From: an uncultured Pseudomonadota bacterium
GTDB lineage: Bacteria; Myxococcota_A; UBA796; SXON01
Direction: 5' to 3'
DNA length: 33,084 nt
Assembly (NCBI GenBank): GCA_903885375.1
Contig: CAISIK010000029.1
Coordinates: 1-33,084, forward strand
Part shown: positions 25,799 through 33,084 of the stretch, one piece after another
Position numbering within the stretch: the first letter of the stretch is position 1
How the letters are laid out: every line of letters starts with the position of its first letter
Position numbers and translations under genes: made by a program
Notes under the pieces: generated by a model
What the model was told of the DNA's origin: nothing
Seen by the model: only the letters and a program-made list of their open reading frames with translations
Databases searched by the model: none

Positions 25799-28665
25799 TC
25801 GACGACGACGACTCCCCCGCGCTGAGCGATCCCGGCGGGGGCCCGGGCGAAGACCTTCCCGCGCAGGGCCCCCGGTACGCCCGCGAAGGGCTCCTCGGTC
25901 AGGGCGGGATGGGGCGCGTGTACGCCGCCCGCGACAACCTCCTCCGCCGGCAGGTGGCGCTGAAGGTCTCGGCCACGCCCGAGCTCGCCGGGCGGCTGGC
26001 ACGCGAGGCCTGGATCACCGCACAGCTGGAGCATCCCGGCATCGTCGCGGTGTACGACGCGGGCGAAACCGACGGGCAGATCTGGTACACGATGCGGCTC
26101 ATCCGCGGGCGGACGCTGCGCGAGCGGCTCGGCGAGTGCGCGGACCTCGCCGCACGGCTCCAGCTCCTGCCGCACCTGCACGCGGCCTGCCAGGCCGTGG
26201 CGTACGCCCACTCCATGGGCATCGTGCACCGCGACCTGAAACCGTCGAACATCATGGTCGGCGAGTTCGGCGAAACGCAGGTGGCCGACTGGGGGCTCGC
26301 CTGCCCGATCGAGTCCGCGGTCGAGGCGTGGCAGCGGATCATCGCGGCCGAGGGCTCGGCGTCGCCCGCCGGAACGCCCCGGTACATGAGCCCCGAGCAA
26401 TCACGCGGGGAGCCGGCCGGGTTCGCCTCCGACGTGTTCTGCCTCGGGGTGGTGCTGGTGGAGCTCCTCTCGGGGCGGGCCTGGCCCGACCCGGCGCGAG
26501 CACATCCCAACCCGGACAGCCTCCCGGCGGAGGTGCCGCGTGAGCTGGTGGCCATCGCGCGGCGCAGCCTCCAGGTGGAGCCCGCGGCGCGCTACCCCAC
26601 GGCGGGAGAGCTCGCGGCCGACCTCGACCGCTGGCTCTCGGGGCGGCGCGTGCAGGCGCACGAGTACCGGCCGCTGGAGCTCCTGGTCCGGCTGGTGAAG
26701 GCGTGGCGGGCGCCGCTGGTCGTGGCGGGGCTCGCGGCGCTGGGCCTCGCCGTGGTGGTGGGGCTCGCGGTGGAGCGGAACTCTCGGGAGCGGGCCGCGG
26801 CCGAGGCCAGCCTCGCGGTGGCGCTCACGCAGGAAGCGCTCGCGGCGCTGGCCGACGACCAGCTCCCCGAGGCACACGTGCTCGCCGCCCATGCGCTGCG
26901 CCTCGGGCCCTCCCCCGAAGCGCGCGGGGTGCTCGCCGCCACCACCCAACCGAACGCCGAGATCGTGTGGCAACGCCCGCTCCCGGAGCCCTGCCAGCAC
27001 ACCGGCGTCGTCTCCCCCGATGGCGCCCGGATGGCCTGCCACGCGGCGGGAAGGCTGGAAGTGTACGCCCTCCCCGCCATGGAGCGCAGCTCCATGCTCG
27101 CGCTCGCCGTTGTGGAGGAGCCGATCTGGGTGGGCTCGCGGCTCCTCGTGGCCACGGCCGACGCGATGGTGTGGCTCGAGAACGGCACCGTCACCTCTTC
27201 CACGGAAGGCGCGGCGTGGCACCCCCTGACCGACGGCACCAACGCGTTCGCCACGCGGGGTCCCGCGGGCCGCTCCGTGCATCCCGATGGAAGCGCCCAG
27301 GAGTTCCCGATCTGCCTGGCCACCCGGGCCACCATTCTCGTGGCCGCGGGGGAGCTGGTGGTCGGCTGCGACGACGGCGTACTGCGCTTCTACAGGGCCG
27401 ACGGCACGGTCGCGCGCTCGGTCCCGGTTGGGGAGCGCCCCGCGTGGTCGACGCTGTCGAGCTTCGAGGGCGGCCTGTACGTTGGCTGGCTTCAGGGCGG
27501 CGTCCAGACCTTCTCGCCGGACACTGCGTCGTGGGGGCCGCTGCTCCCGGGAGGCGCGGGGAGCGTTCGGGCCTTGCAGCGGGTGCCCGGAACGGCGCTG
27601 GTGCTCGCCCTGGGGGAGCGGGGCGGGCCGCGCATCTGGAACCCGGAGGTCGATGCCTGGGCCGGGTCGTTGCCGGCGCGGGCGAACCGGGTCTTTCCGG
27701 CCACCAGCCCGGGAGAGGTCCTACTTCTGGGCGAAACGCTTCAGCTCTGGCGGATCGCCGCCCTGCCTCGTCCCGCAGCGTTGCAGCACGATACGGGCGT
27801 ATCGCAGGTGGCGTTTTCGCCCGCGGGCGATGCCCTCGCCGTGGCGCTCGGCAGCGGCGACATTGTGGAGCGGCGCCTCGCCGACGGACGGGAGCTGCGG
27901 CGGTGGCGGTGGGCGAACGGGGTGGCCAAGGGAGTGGCGTACGCGCAGGCAGACCGCCTCGTGGGCGCCGCCATGGGCGACCGCGGCCAGGTTCTGGGTG
28001 CACGCGGAGAGGTGACACCGCTCGCCGGCGACCACGTGTTGCGCAGGCTGGGGCGCCTCGCCGACGGCCGGGTCTGGGCCCTCGACTACACCGGGCTCGC
28101 GCTGCTCATCAACGCCACCGACGGGCGGGTCCTGGTGCAGGAAGTGGGCGCCGGCACGTTCGACGGCTCCAGCAGCCCCGATGGCAGCACCGCGGCGATC
28201 CTCGATGCCGAGGGCGGGATGTGGACGCTGAACGATTCCCGGTGGGCGGAGGCCGGCCGACGACCCGACGCCATCGCCATCGACATCGGGAACGGAGGCT
28301 CGCCGCTGGCCGTGGCCACGGCGCGCGAGGTGTGCGTCGACTTGCGCTGCTTCAGCATCACCGAGCAAGTCATGGACGTGGCCATCTTCGGGGATCGGCT
28401 GGCGGTCGCGACCCTCTCGGGAGCCGTCTGGCTCCTCGATGCGGTGTCGGGCGCCACCCTCGCCGTGCTCCGCGGCCATTCGTCGCGCGTGAGCTCCGTG
28501 GAATTCAGCCCCGATGGCGGCTGGCTGGCGAGCGGGAGCTGGGACGGCACGGTGCGACTGTGGGACATCCGCGGGCTCGACACCCCGGCGCAGGCGCTGA
28601 TCGAACGCGGGGCCCGGCTGTGGGGGCTCGATCTGGCGCAGGCCCAGACCCGGGCGATGCCTTGA
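25795..28665 (+). CDS. Ser/Thr protein kinase with transmembrane helix and WD40-like sensor domain
   Basis: 956 residues. The kinase domain covers about 28-282: GLLGQGGMGRVYAA, K57 in VALKVS, E71, HRDLKPSNIM (HRD 145-147), VADWGLA (DWG 165-167 in place of DFG) and YMSPEQ. A transmembrane helix (about 307-325) follows, then a helical stalk with an ERNSRERAAAEASLAVAL coiled-coil-like start. About 560 residues of beta-propeller repeats then reach the end. The last repeat is a canonical WD40 (LRGHSSRVSSVEFSPDGGWL, GSWDGTVRLWDI), the others are diverged. This plan is common among Myxococcota and Planctomycetota kinases, with the propeller thought to sense or bind proteins outside the membrane. GTG at 25795 overlaps the FHA regulator stop by 4 nt, so the two are co-translated. 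Confidence 0.94.
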   Translation: MIDDDDSPALSDPGGGPGEDLPAQGPRYAREGLLGQGGMGRVYAARDNLLRRQVALKVSATPELAGRLAREAWITAQLEHPGIVAVYDAGETDGQIWYTMRLIRGRTLRERLGECADLAARLQLLPHLHAACQAVAYAHSMGIVHRDLKPSNIMVGEFGETQVADWGLACPIESAVEAWQRIIAAEGSASPAGTPRYMSPEQSRGEPAGFASDVFCLGVVLVELLSGRAWPDPARAHPNPDSLPAEVPRELVAIARRSLQVEPAARYPTAGELAADLDRWLSGRRVQAHEYRPLELLVRLVKAWRAPLVVAGLAALGLAVVVGLAVERNSRERAAAEASLAVALTQEALAALADDQLPEAHVLAAHALRLGPSPEARGVLAATTQPNAEIVWQRPLPEPCQHTGVVSPDGARMACHAAGRLEVYALPAMERSSMLALAVVEEPIWVGSRLLVATADAMVWLENGTVTSSTEGAAWHPLTDGTNAFATRGPAGRSVHPDGSAQEFPICLATRATILVAAGELVVGCDDGVLRFYRADGTVARSVPVGERPAWSTLSSFEGGLYVGWLQGGVQTFSPDTASWGPLLPGGAGSVRALQRVPGTALVLALGERGGPRIWNPEVDAWAGSLPARANRVFPATSPGEVLLLGETLQLWRIAALPRPAALQHDTGVSQVAFSPAGDALAVALGSGDIVERRLADGRELRRWRWANGVAKGVAYAQADRLVGAAMGDRGQVLGARGEVTPLAGDHVLRRLGRLADGRVWALDYTGLALLINATDGRVLVQEVGAGTFDGSSSPDGSTAAILDAEGGMWTLNDSRWAEAGRRPDAIAIDIGNGGSPLAVATAREVCVDLRCFSITEQVMDVAIFGDRLAVATLSGAVWLLDAVSGATLAVLRGHSSRVSSVEFSPDGGWLASGSWDGTVRLWDIRGLDTPAQALIERGARLWGLDLAQAQTRAMP

Positions 28666-28688
28666 CGAGGCGCGGAGCGAGGGGCGGG

Positions 28689-28742
28689 GGCGTGGCGCTC
28701 GCGGGGGGCGTGGCGCTCGCGGGCGGCGTGGGACTCGCGGCA
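28689..28742 (+). repeat. Three 18-bp tandem repeats
   Basis: Units GGCGTGGCGCTCGCGGGG, GGCGTGGCGCTCGCGGGC and GGCGTGGGACTCGCGGCA are head to tail. A fourth, decayed unit (GGGGTGGCGACACCGAAC) follows to 28760. The array begins 24 nt after the stop of the WD40-kinase gene and ends where the transposase remnant begins. No gene is seen in it. It may be a minisatellite or slippage product at the border of an old insertion. Confidence 0.7.
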
Positions 28743-28759
28743 GGGGTGGCGACACCGAA

Positions 28760-29219
28760 CTCGCGGCCCCCAGTGGTAGAGGGTCCGGTCGCGGACGTCG
28801 TCGCGGTGGCAGTTGAGGTGTTCGCGGCGCCGGTCGATCGCTGCCCTCAATTCGTCCAAATGCGCGAACGTGCGGTTCGCCACCTCCTCCATGATCGCCG
28901 GCCAGATGCGCTCGGCCGGCTGCAACTCTGGCGAGTAGGCGGGTAGAAATACGAGGTGGACGCCCTCGGGGACCACGAGGTCAGCGGCCGTGTGCCATCC
29001 CGCTCCATCCATCACGATGATCGCGCTTCGGTGAGCGCAGATTCCTGCCTCCTCGGCGAAAATACGGAGCATCTCGCTCATGATGACGGCGGAGACGGTC
29101 GATCCCACCAGGTTCACCGGTTCGCCGGTTTTGGGCCTCACGAAAGTGCGGAGTGGGGCTTTCGGTTTCCGGCCGCCCACGGGTGCGACGCGCCGCTCGC
29201 CGGCGGTGGCCGGTGCCAC
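28760..29219 (-). pseudogene. IS630-family transposase remnant (DDE C-terminal half)
   Basis: About 150 codons on the minus strand match the second half of IS630-type transposases: TFVRPKTGEPVNLV, IIVMDGAGWHTAADLVVPEG (second catalytic Asp), VFLPAYSPELQPAERIWP (third acidic residue) and the terminal TLYHWGP. The helix-turn-helix half and the first catalytic Asp region are missing. The frame has no proper start: the frame is open but unlike a transposase above about 29150. The reading frame runs on antisense into the WD40-kinase gene, so the natural stop is also lost. No terminal inverted repeats or TA duplications were identified. The element is a dead fragment. Confidence 0.8.
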
Positions 29220-29256
29220 ACCGGACCCGCAACGGTGCTTGGGTCACTCGTTGGCG

Positions 29257-29625
29257 CTAGGGGTCGGACTCCGGCCGCTCGCCCGGGCGAATCCGGACGC
29301 GATCGACGGTGACGACCGTGAAGGCTGCGGCCAGTTCGCTGCCGCGCGCTGCGAACAACGCCACCACCAACCCTGCCTGATCGGCGTCGGTGAGCTCGCC
29401 AAGACGCATGAGCACGACACTTGCCGAGGCCCGCCGCCGAAGGAAGATCAATTCGCCGAAGTCCTTGTCCGCTGTGAGCAGGATGGCGGAGAGGGCACGT
29501 GCGCGTTCGAGAACCTCATCATCGTCGATCCCGGCGGCAATCTCGCTGATGTAGGCGACCTCGTGCCCAGCGGCACGCAGTGCTTCCACCACGAGGGCCG
29601 GGATGTTCTCGTCCGCAACGATCAC
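29257..29625 (-). CDS. DUF5615 PIN-like toxin candidate
   Basis: 122 residues. The start IVADENIPALVVEALRAAGHEV and the central ILLTADKDFGEL are the hallmarks of the DUF5615 PIN-like family. The conserved acidic residues D4 and E5 and the TADKDF aspartates (about 53 and 55) could form a nuclease-type metal site. Members are encoded after DUF433 proteins and are thought to be toxins of type II-like modules, though activity has rarely been shown. GTG at 29625 overlaps the DUF433 stop as GTGA, giving translational coupling. The C-terminus (RVRIRPGERPESDP) lies 38 nt from the transposase remnant. The gene is intact. Confidence 0.85.
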   Translation of the reverse strand: MIVADENIPALVVEALRAAGHEVAYISEIAAGIDDDEVLERARALSAILLTADKDFGELIFLRRRASASVVLMRLGELTDADQAGLVVALFAARGSELAAAFTVVTVDRVRIRPGERPESDP

Positions 29626-29849
29626 GATGCGGCCAGCACTCGTTCCATCCTGACGGCCTGCGCGGCGAACCGGAGAGCCTCGTGGACATCCTCACGGTCG
29701 AGTCGCGGGTAGGAGCGAAGCAGGTCGTCCACGGAGGCTCCGCCGGCCAACCTCTCAAGGACGAGTTCCACGGTGATCCGCGTGCCCTTCACCACGGGCT
29801 TGCCGAGCATGACCTTCGGGTCTGCGATGATGCGGGAGAAGGAGTCCAC
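29622..29849 (-). CDS. DUF433 antitoxin-like protein
   Basis: 75 residues, the usual size for DUF433. The conserved core is present: RIIADPKVMLGKPVVKGTRI (family pattern GxPxIxGTRI), VELVLERLAGGASVDDLLRSY and the helix DVHEALRFAAQ. The family has a winged-helix-like fold resembling a DNA-binding protein and is the usual partner of DUF5615. It may bind DNA to repress its own operon and neutralise the toxin candidate. GTG at 29849 is fixed by a strong GGAGG 5 nt upstream. The upstream in-frame ATG (29951) would add residues without family match. Between this gene and the Rhs C-terminus are 123 nt that should contain the promoter. Confidence 0.87.
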   Translation of the reverse strand: MDSFSRIIADPKVMLGKPVVKGTRITVELVLERLAGGASVDDLLRSYPRLDREDVHEALRFAAQAVRMERVLAAS

Positions 29850-29972
29850 GAGAACCTCCGGTTGCAGCGTAGCCGAAAGCGACGGCCGCGTCGCGCCCGC
29901 CGCCCGTGCGCTGCGGTGGCGCCCGGCCTCCGCCACGCTCGCCCAGTGCATTCCGCTCCCCGCCCACCTCTT

Positions 29973-30323
29973 CTACCTCTCCCCGCCGAACACGCCGCTC
30001 GCCCCGCCCGCCCCCACCCCCATCCACGCCGGCGACCCCGAGATCGCCCCCCGCGTGGCCGCCCACCCGGCGGAGTTGCCGTACGCGGCGCCGATGGCGG
30101 CCTCGCGCTGCCCCATGCCGGTGCCCCCGGCGTAGGGCTCGGCCGAGTAGGCCACCAACCCACTGGGATCCACCCCCGCCGTCGGGTTCCCCCCCACGTA
30201 CACGAAGCGGTGGTCGCCACCGGCGAGCCCGATCGGATCGGCCGAGGCGAACCGCCCCACCTCCGCGTCGTACAGCCGGCGCCTCGGCAGGGAGTAGGCC
30301 GTGCCCATCGATGTGGTCGCCAT
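29973..30323 (-). pseudogene. Detached end of Rhs core plus short C-terminal tail
   Basis: 116 codons in the same frame as the large Rhs gene but separated from it by the TAA at 30354. It contains the invariant end of the Rhs core (RRRLYDAEVGRFASADPIG, then YVGGNPTAGVDPSGL). After the DPSGL boundary, where a toxin domain normally starts, only about 62 Gly/Ala-rich residues remain (AEPYAGGTGMGQREAAIG to GGASGVFGGER). These show no toxin motif. Either the product is non-functional, or the stop is a sequencing error or a recent mutation. The DUF433/DUF5615 pair follows on the same strand. Confidence 0.75.
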
Positions 30324-30345
30324 CGTCGGCCCGTCCGCGGGGCCC

Positions 30346-30364
30346 CCGGCACGTTAAGTGCCGG
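30346..30364. repeat. Palindrome carrying the Rhs-interrupting stop codon in its loop
   Basis: CCGGCAC and GTGCCGG flank a 5-nt centre. On the minus strand the loop is TTAAC and contains the TAA (30354-30356) that ends the long Rhs frame. A second hairpin lies 7 nt away. The pair sits in a stretch without Rhs similarity. Confidence 0.6.
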
Positions 30365-33084
30365 CCCCTCTCCCGTGCCTCACGGGTCGGGCCGCTTGGG
30401 CTCGCTGGCGCCCGCCAACGCGACCCTCGCCAAGCATCGCCCACACCCGCCGCTCGGAGCTCCCCGCCGCCCCCTCGGCCCCCTCGCCGAAGGCGCGCGC
30501 CCCCTCGAGGAACGTGCTCCCGTCGAGCAAGACGCCGCCCCGCCCGTCCGGCGCCATCCCGACGAACGCGCCCGAATCCAGGCGCCCGACGACGAGGCCC
30601 TCCACCGCGATGGTGGCCTGGTCGTCGCCCGCCTCGTCGAGCACCGACACCGGAACGTCCGCCTCGCCCGCGCCCCAGAGGAAGCTGCGAACGTCGCCCG
30701 ACACGGCCTCCTCGACCTCCACCGCCTCGCCACCCGGCCCCCGCGTGAACGCGTAGAGCGCCGTCCCCGTCACGCTGGACAGCGCCACCTCGGCGCCATC
30801 GCCCGCCCGGTCGATGTCCGCCCCGCGGTGGTCGGTGGTCGTCTCCCCGAAGGCGTTCCAGGCTACCGCAACGCCGTCCACGCTGGTGAGGCGGTTGCCA
30901 TACGCATAGGCAAGCGACCGAGTCGTGGTCACCCCCGCCACCGTCACCGCCTCCGACGTGCGGTTCCCCGCCACGTCGTGGCCGTACACGGTGGTGCGCG
31001 TGCCGGCGCCGTCCACCACGGTCTCGTCCGTCAGCCAACCCGGCTCCGAGTAGGCATACGACGCCGTCGACCGCACCCCGATCGCATCCTCGGTGACCAC
31101 CCCCGACATCCGGCCGCGATGGTCGTAGCTGTACACCTGCTCCCGCAGGTCCCCCGTGCCGCGCATCGCCGACGCCCGCTCCACCCGGCCGAGCAGGTCG
31201 TACCCCCGCTCCACCAGCGTGCCGTCCGCCAGCTCCACCTGTGTGATGCGGCCGAGCGCATCGCGACTGGAGATGCTCGCGTAGCTCGCCCCGGCGAGGC
31301 TCTTCACCGCCGTCAGCTCCCCCTCCGCCCCCGCGCGGTCGTACCGCAGCCCACGCCAGCTCCCGCCGTTCCACTGCGTGTGCAGCTCCGCGAGCTCGCC
31401 GTCGCCCGTCCAGGCGTACTCCGCCACGCCTACCCGCGTCGGCGTGCTGAGCTCCCTCGACAACAAGCGCCCCCGCGAGTCGAACGCAGAGACCGCCTCG
31501 CTCTCGGTGACGCCGTTCACCTTCCGCCGCTCCACCGTGGCCGCCCCGTACACGTCCCGGTTGCCCCACGTGGCTTCGACCACCTCGCTCCCGTCGTCCG
31601 TCTCCGCGGAGGACAGGCGCCCCAGCGCGTCGTAGGCGTACGTCGTCTCCCGCCAGTCGCTCCCGCTGCCGACCGCCTTCCACGCCAGCCTCGGGGTGGC
31701 CGCCGCATACCCGAAGTCCGCCTCCGACACGCCGGCGATCACCTCGCCCACGCGCACCCCGTCCGCCCACGACCACTCCGTCCGATCGTTCGGGCCCTCC
31801 CTCGATTCGAGGCGACCGGCCTCCGTCCAGCCGTAGGCGAATGCGTAGTCCCCCGCGGCCGGGTCGGGAACCGAGGAACCCAACGCCGAGTACGCCGCAT
31901 CGTCCAGCGGGCCCCAGCGAACGGAGACCCGGCCCGCGGCGTCGTAGGCGTAGCCCTCGTGCGCGAGGGCCGAGCCGCCGCTCGCAAATTCAACATGCCG
32001 AAGCTGGCTGCCCACGTACTCCGCCGTGGTGGTGTCGCCGTAGGCGTCGGTCGAGACCACGCCGCGACCCGCCCAGTCGGCCAGCGTGGAGAACACGCCC
32101 CCGTCAGGCTCGTAGCGCTCCGTGAGCAAGCCGAAGTTCCCGTCAGGGGTCGGCTCGCCCTCCACGTACGCAAACGCCCGCGCCCCCTGACGCGGCAGGT
32201 CCTCCGACACCACGCGACCGAAATCGTCGTAGGCCCAGGAAGACATCCGGCCGAGCGGCGACGTGTGCGTGGCCAACTGCCCGCTTCGATAGTACGCGAA
32301 CCGCTCCTGCGTGAGGTCGGGGTGAACCCGACCCACCACGTTCCCGAGGTCGTCGTACTCCCGCTCCGACATCACCGTGCTGCCCGAGCCCGACACCGAC
32401 GTCCGCCACAGCCGCTGCGCCGCGTCGTACTCGTACTCCGTCAGCCGCTGGCACGACGGGCCTGACGGCGCCTCGCAGACCTCCGTCAACCGACGCAGCG
32501 TGTCGTAGCCATACTCCGTCTCCACCCCGCCCGACCACTGCCACGTCGGCAGCCCATCATCGGCGTAGGCCGACTCCGACAGGGTCCAGTCCCCCGCCGC
32601 CGCGCGGGGACGGTACGCCCCCAGCACCTGCCCGTTCCGCGCGTACACCACCTCCGTACTCACCCCGTCCCGGTCCTCCACGCTCAGCACCCGACCCGCC
32701 GCGTCGTACACCCACGAGGGGCTGCCGCTCAGGCCGGTGTGGTCCTCCGCGATCAGGCGGCCCAGCGCATCGTAGCTGTACCCCGTCACGATCCCGTCGA
32801 TGTCGGTGTGCTCCGCGAGGAGCCCGCGCGAATCCCACGCCATCCACGCCGTGTCGCCCGTCGGCGCCGTCGTGGAGAAGGTTCGGCCGAGGCCGTCGCC
32901 CAGCGTCCACGACACGTTGCCGTGCACATCCTCGTGGTGGCCAACCGTGACCAGCGCGCCCCCCACCGGCATGTCGGCGTACCAGGCCTGCGACACCGTC
33001 ACCGGCACGCTCGTCGGCCCATCCACCGTCACCCCGGTCTGCCGACCGGCGAGGTCGTAGCTGAACGACGTCTCCAGCCCCGAG
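30354..33084 (-). CDS. Rhs/YD-repeat protein, start beyond window, premature stop before core end
   Basis: About 910 visible codons, open through the right edge (33084), so the N-terminal half is outside the window. The protein is built of YD repeats of about 20 residues, for example YDALGRLIAEDHTG, YEYDAAQRLWRTS, YDALGRLSSAETDDG and YDLLGRVERAS. In Rhs and teneurin-like proteins these form a large beta-shell that encloses a C-terminal toxin. The frame ends at TAA 30354, about 20 codons before the conserved core end (YDAEVGRFASADPIG), which continues in the same frame after the stop. The last 25 residues before the stop (GGRQRAQAARPVRHGRG and on) are not Rhs-like and cover two hairpins. Hence the gene looks interrupted by about 100 nt of palindromic sequence or by compensating changes. 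It may be secreted (type VI, or wall-associated) if the full gene is intact, which cannot be judged here. Confidence 0.85.
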   Translation of the reverse strand, partial: SGLETSFSYDLAGRQTGVTVDGPTSVPVTVSQAWYADMPVGGALVTVGHHEDVHGNVSWTLGDGLGRTFSTTAPTGDTAWMAWDSRGLLAEHTDIDGIVTGYSYDALGRLIAEDHTGLSGSPSWVYDAAGRVLSVEDRDGVSTEVVYARNGQVLGAYRPRAAAGDWTLSESAYADDGLPTWQWSGGVETEYGYDTLRRLTEVCEAPSGPSCQRLTEYEYDAAQRLWRTSVSGSGSTVMSEREYDDLGNVVGRVHPDLTQERFAYYRSGQLATHTSPLGRMSSWAYDDFGRVVSEDLPRQGARAFAYVEGEPTPDGNFGLLTERYEPDGGVFSTLADWAGRGVVSTDAYGDTTTAEYVGSQLRHVEFASGGSALAHEGYAYDAAGRVSVRWGPLDDAAYSALGSSVPDPAAGDYAFAYGWTEAGRLESREGPNDRTEWSWADGVRVGEVIAGVSEADFGYAAATPRLAWKAVGSGSDWRETTYAYDALGRLSSAETDDGSEVVEATWGNRDVYGAATVERRKVNGVTESEAVSAFDSRGRLLSRELSTPTRVGVAEYAWTGDGELAELHTQWNGGSWRGLRYDRAGAEGELTAVKSLAGASYASISSRDALGRITQVELADGTLVERGYDLLGRVERASAMRGTGDLREQVYSYDHRGRMSGVVTEDAIGVRSTASYAYSEPGWLTDETVVDGAGTRTTVYGHDVAGNRTSEAVTVAGVTTTRSLAYAYGNRLTSVDGVAVAWNAFGETTTDHRGADIDRAGDGAEVALSSVTGTALYAFTRGPGGEAVEVEEAVSGDVRSFLWGAGEADVPVSVLDEAGDDQATIAVEGLVVGRLDSGAFVGMAPDGRGGVLLDGSTFLEGARAFGEGAEGAAGSSERRVWAMLGEGRVGGRQRAQAARPVRHGRGAGT
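30372..30386. repeat. Hairpin CCCGTG-CCT-CACGGG next to the palindrome at 30346
   Basis: Perfect 6-bp arms with a 3-nt loop. With the palindrome at 30346-30364 it forms a twin-hairpin block resembling small palindromic (REP/MITE-like) elements. No flanking duplication was found by eye. Confidence 0.5.

Noticed and set aside
24710..26002. Minus-strand frame of 430 codons antisense to the FHA regulator
   Set aside because: The plus strand encodes recognisable FHA and winged-helix motifs. The minus product is low-complexity Arg/Ala/Gly.

Overview
The window is a GC-rich, densely packed piece of bacterial chromosome. Several features point to a myxobacterium-like organism (Myxococcota, formerly Deltaproteobacteria). 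They are three membrane-anchored Ser/Thr protein kinases within 33 kb, a protein made of MopE-type Asp/Cys-rich repeats, a MYXO-CTERM-like tail, a WD40-kinase paired with an FHA regulator, and heavy use of GTG starts with 4-nt GTGA gene overlaps. The assignment rests on gene content, not on a marker gene.

Layout. Positions 1-4765 (minus strand) hold a probable cell-envelope operon: a PBP1b-type bifunctional peptidoglycan synthase, a secreted TPR-like protein and a Ser/Thr kinase cut by the left edge. Positions 4849-9765 hold a small exported protein (+), ribose-phosphate pyrophosphokinase (prs, -) and a 1113-residue surface lipoprotein (+). The lipoprotein carries 13 indel-free 138-nt repeats arranged in a three-unit higher order, followed by a lamin-tail domain. 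Positions 9838-11828 (-) hold a STAS-like protein and a hybrid histidine kinase. Positions 12057-20245 (-) hold six closely spaced genes: MFS transporter, recD2, a phosphoesterase-fold protein that has lost its metal ligands, a 2OG-Fe(II) oxygenase, a vWA lipoprotein, and a MYXO-CTERM protein overlapping it by 4 nt. This run ends in a nested inverted repeat. Positions 20322-25798 hold a DUF2079 membrane protein (+), RNase E/G (-), a second Ser/Thr kinase (-) whose Shine-Dalgarno lies in a perfect hairpin, and an FHA-winged-helix regulator (+). The regulator is translationally coupled to a third kinase with a WD40-like sensor (+, 25795-28665).

Positions 28666-33084 look like accessory DNA. They hold an 18-bp tandem repeat, a decayed IS630-type transposase, a DUF433/DUF5615 antitoxin/toxin-like pair, and a large Rhs/YD-repeat gene running off the right edge. 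The Rhs frame is broken by an in-frame TAA that sits in a palindrome just before the conserved end of the Rhs core.

No rRNA, tRNA or CRISPR array was seen. The most unusual items are the higher-order repeat of the lipoprotein, the catalytically dead phosphoesterase, the FHA-winged-helix/WD40-kinase pair, the SD-masking hairpin, the very short export signals, and the palindrome-interrupted Rhs core.
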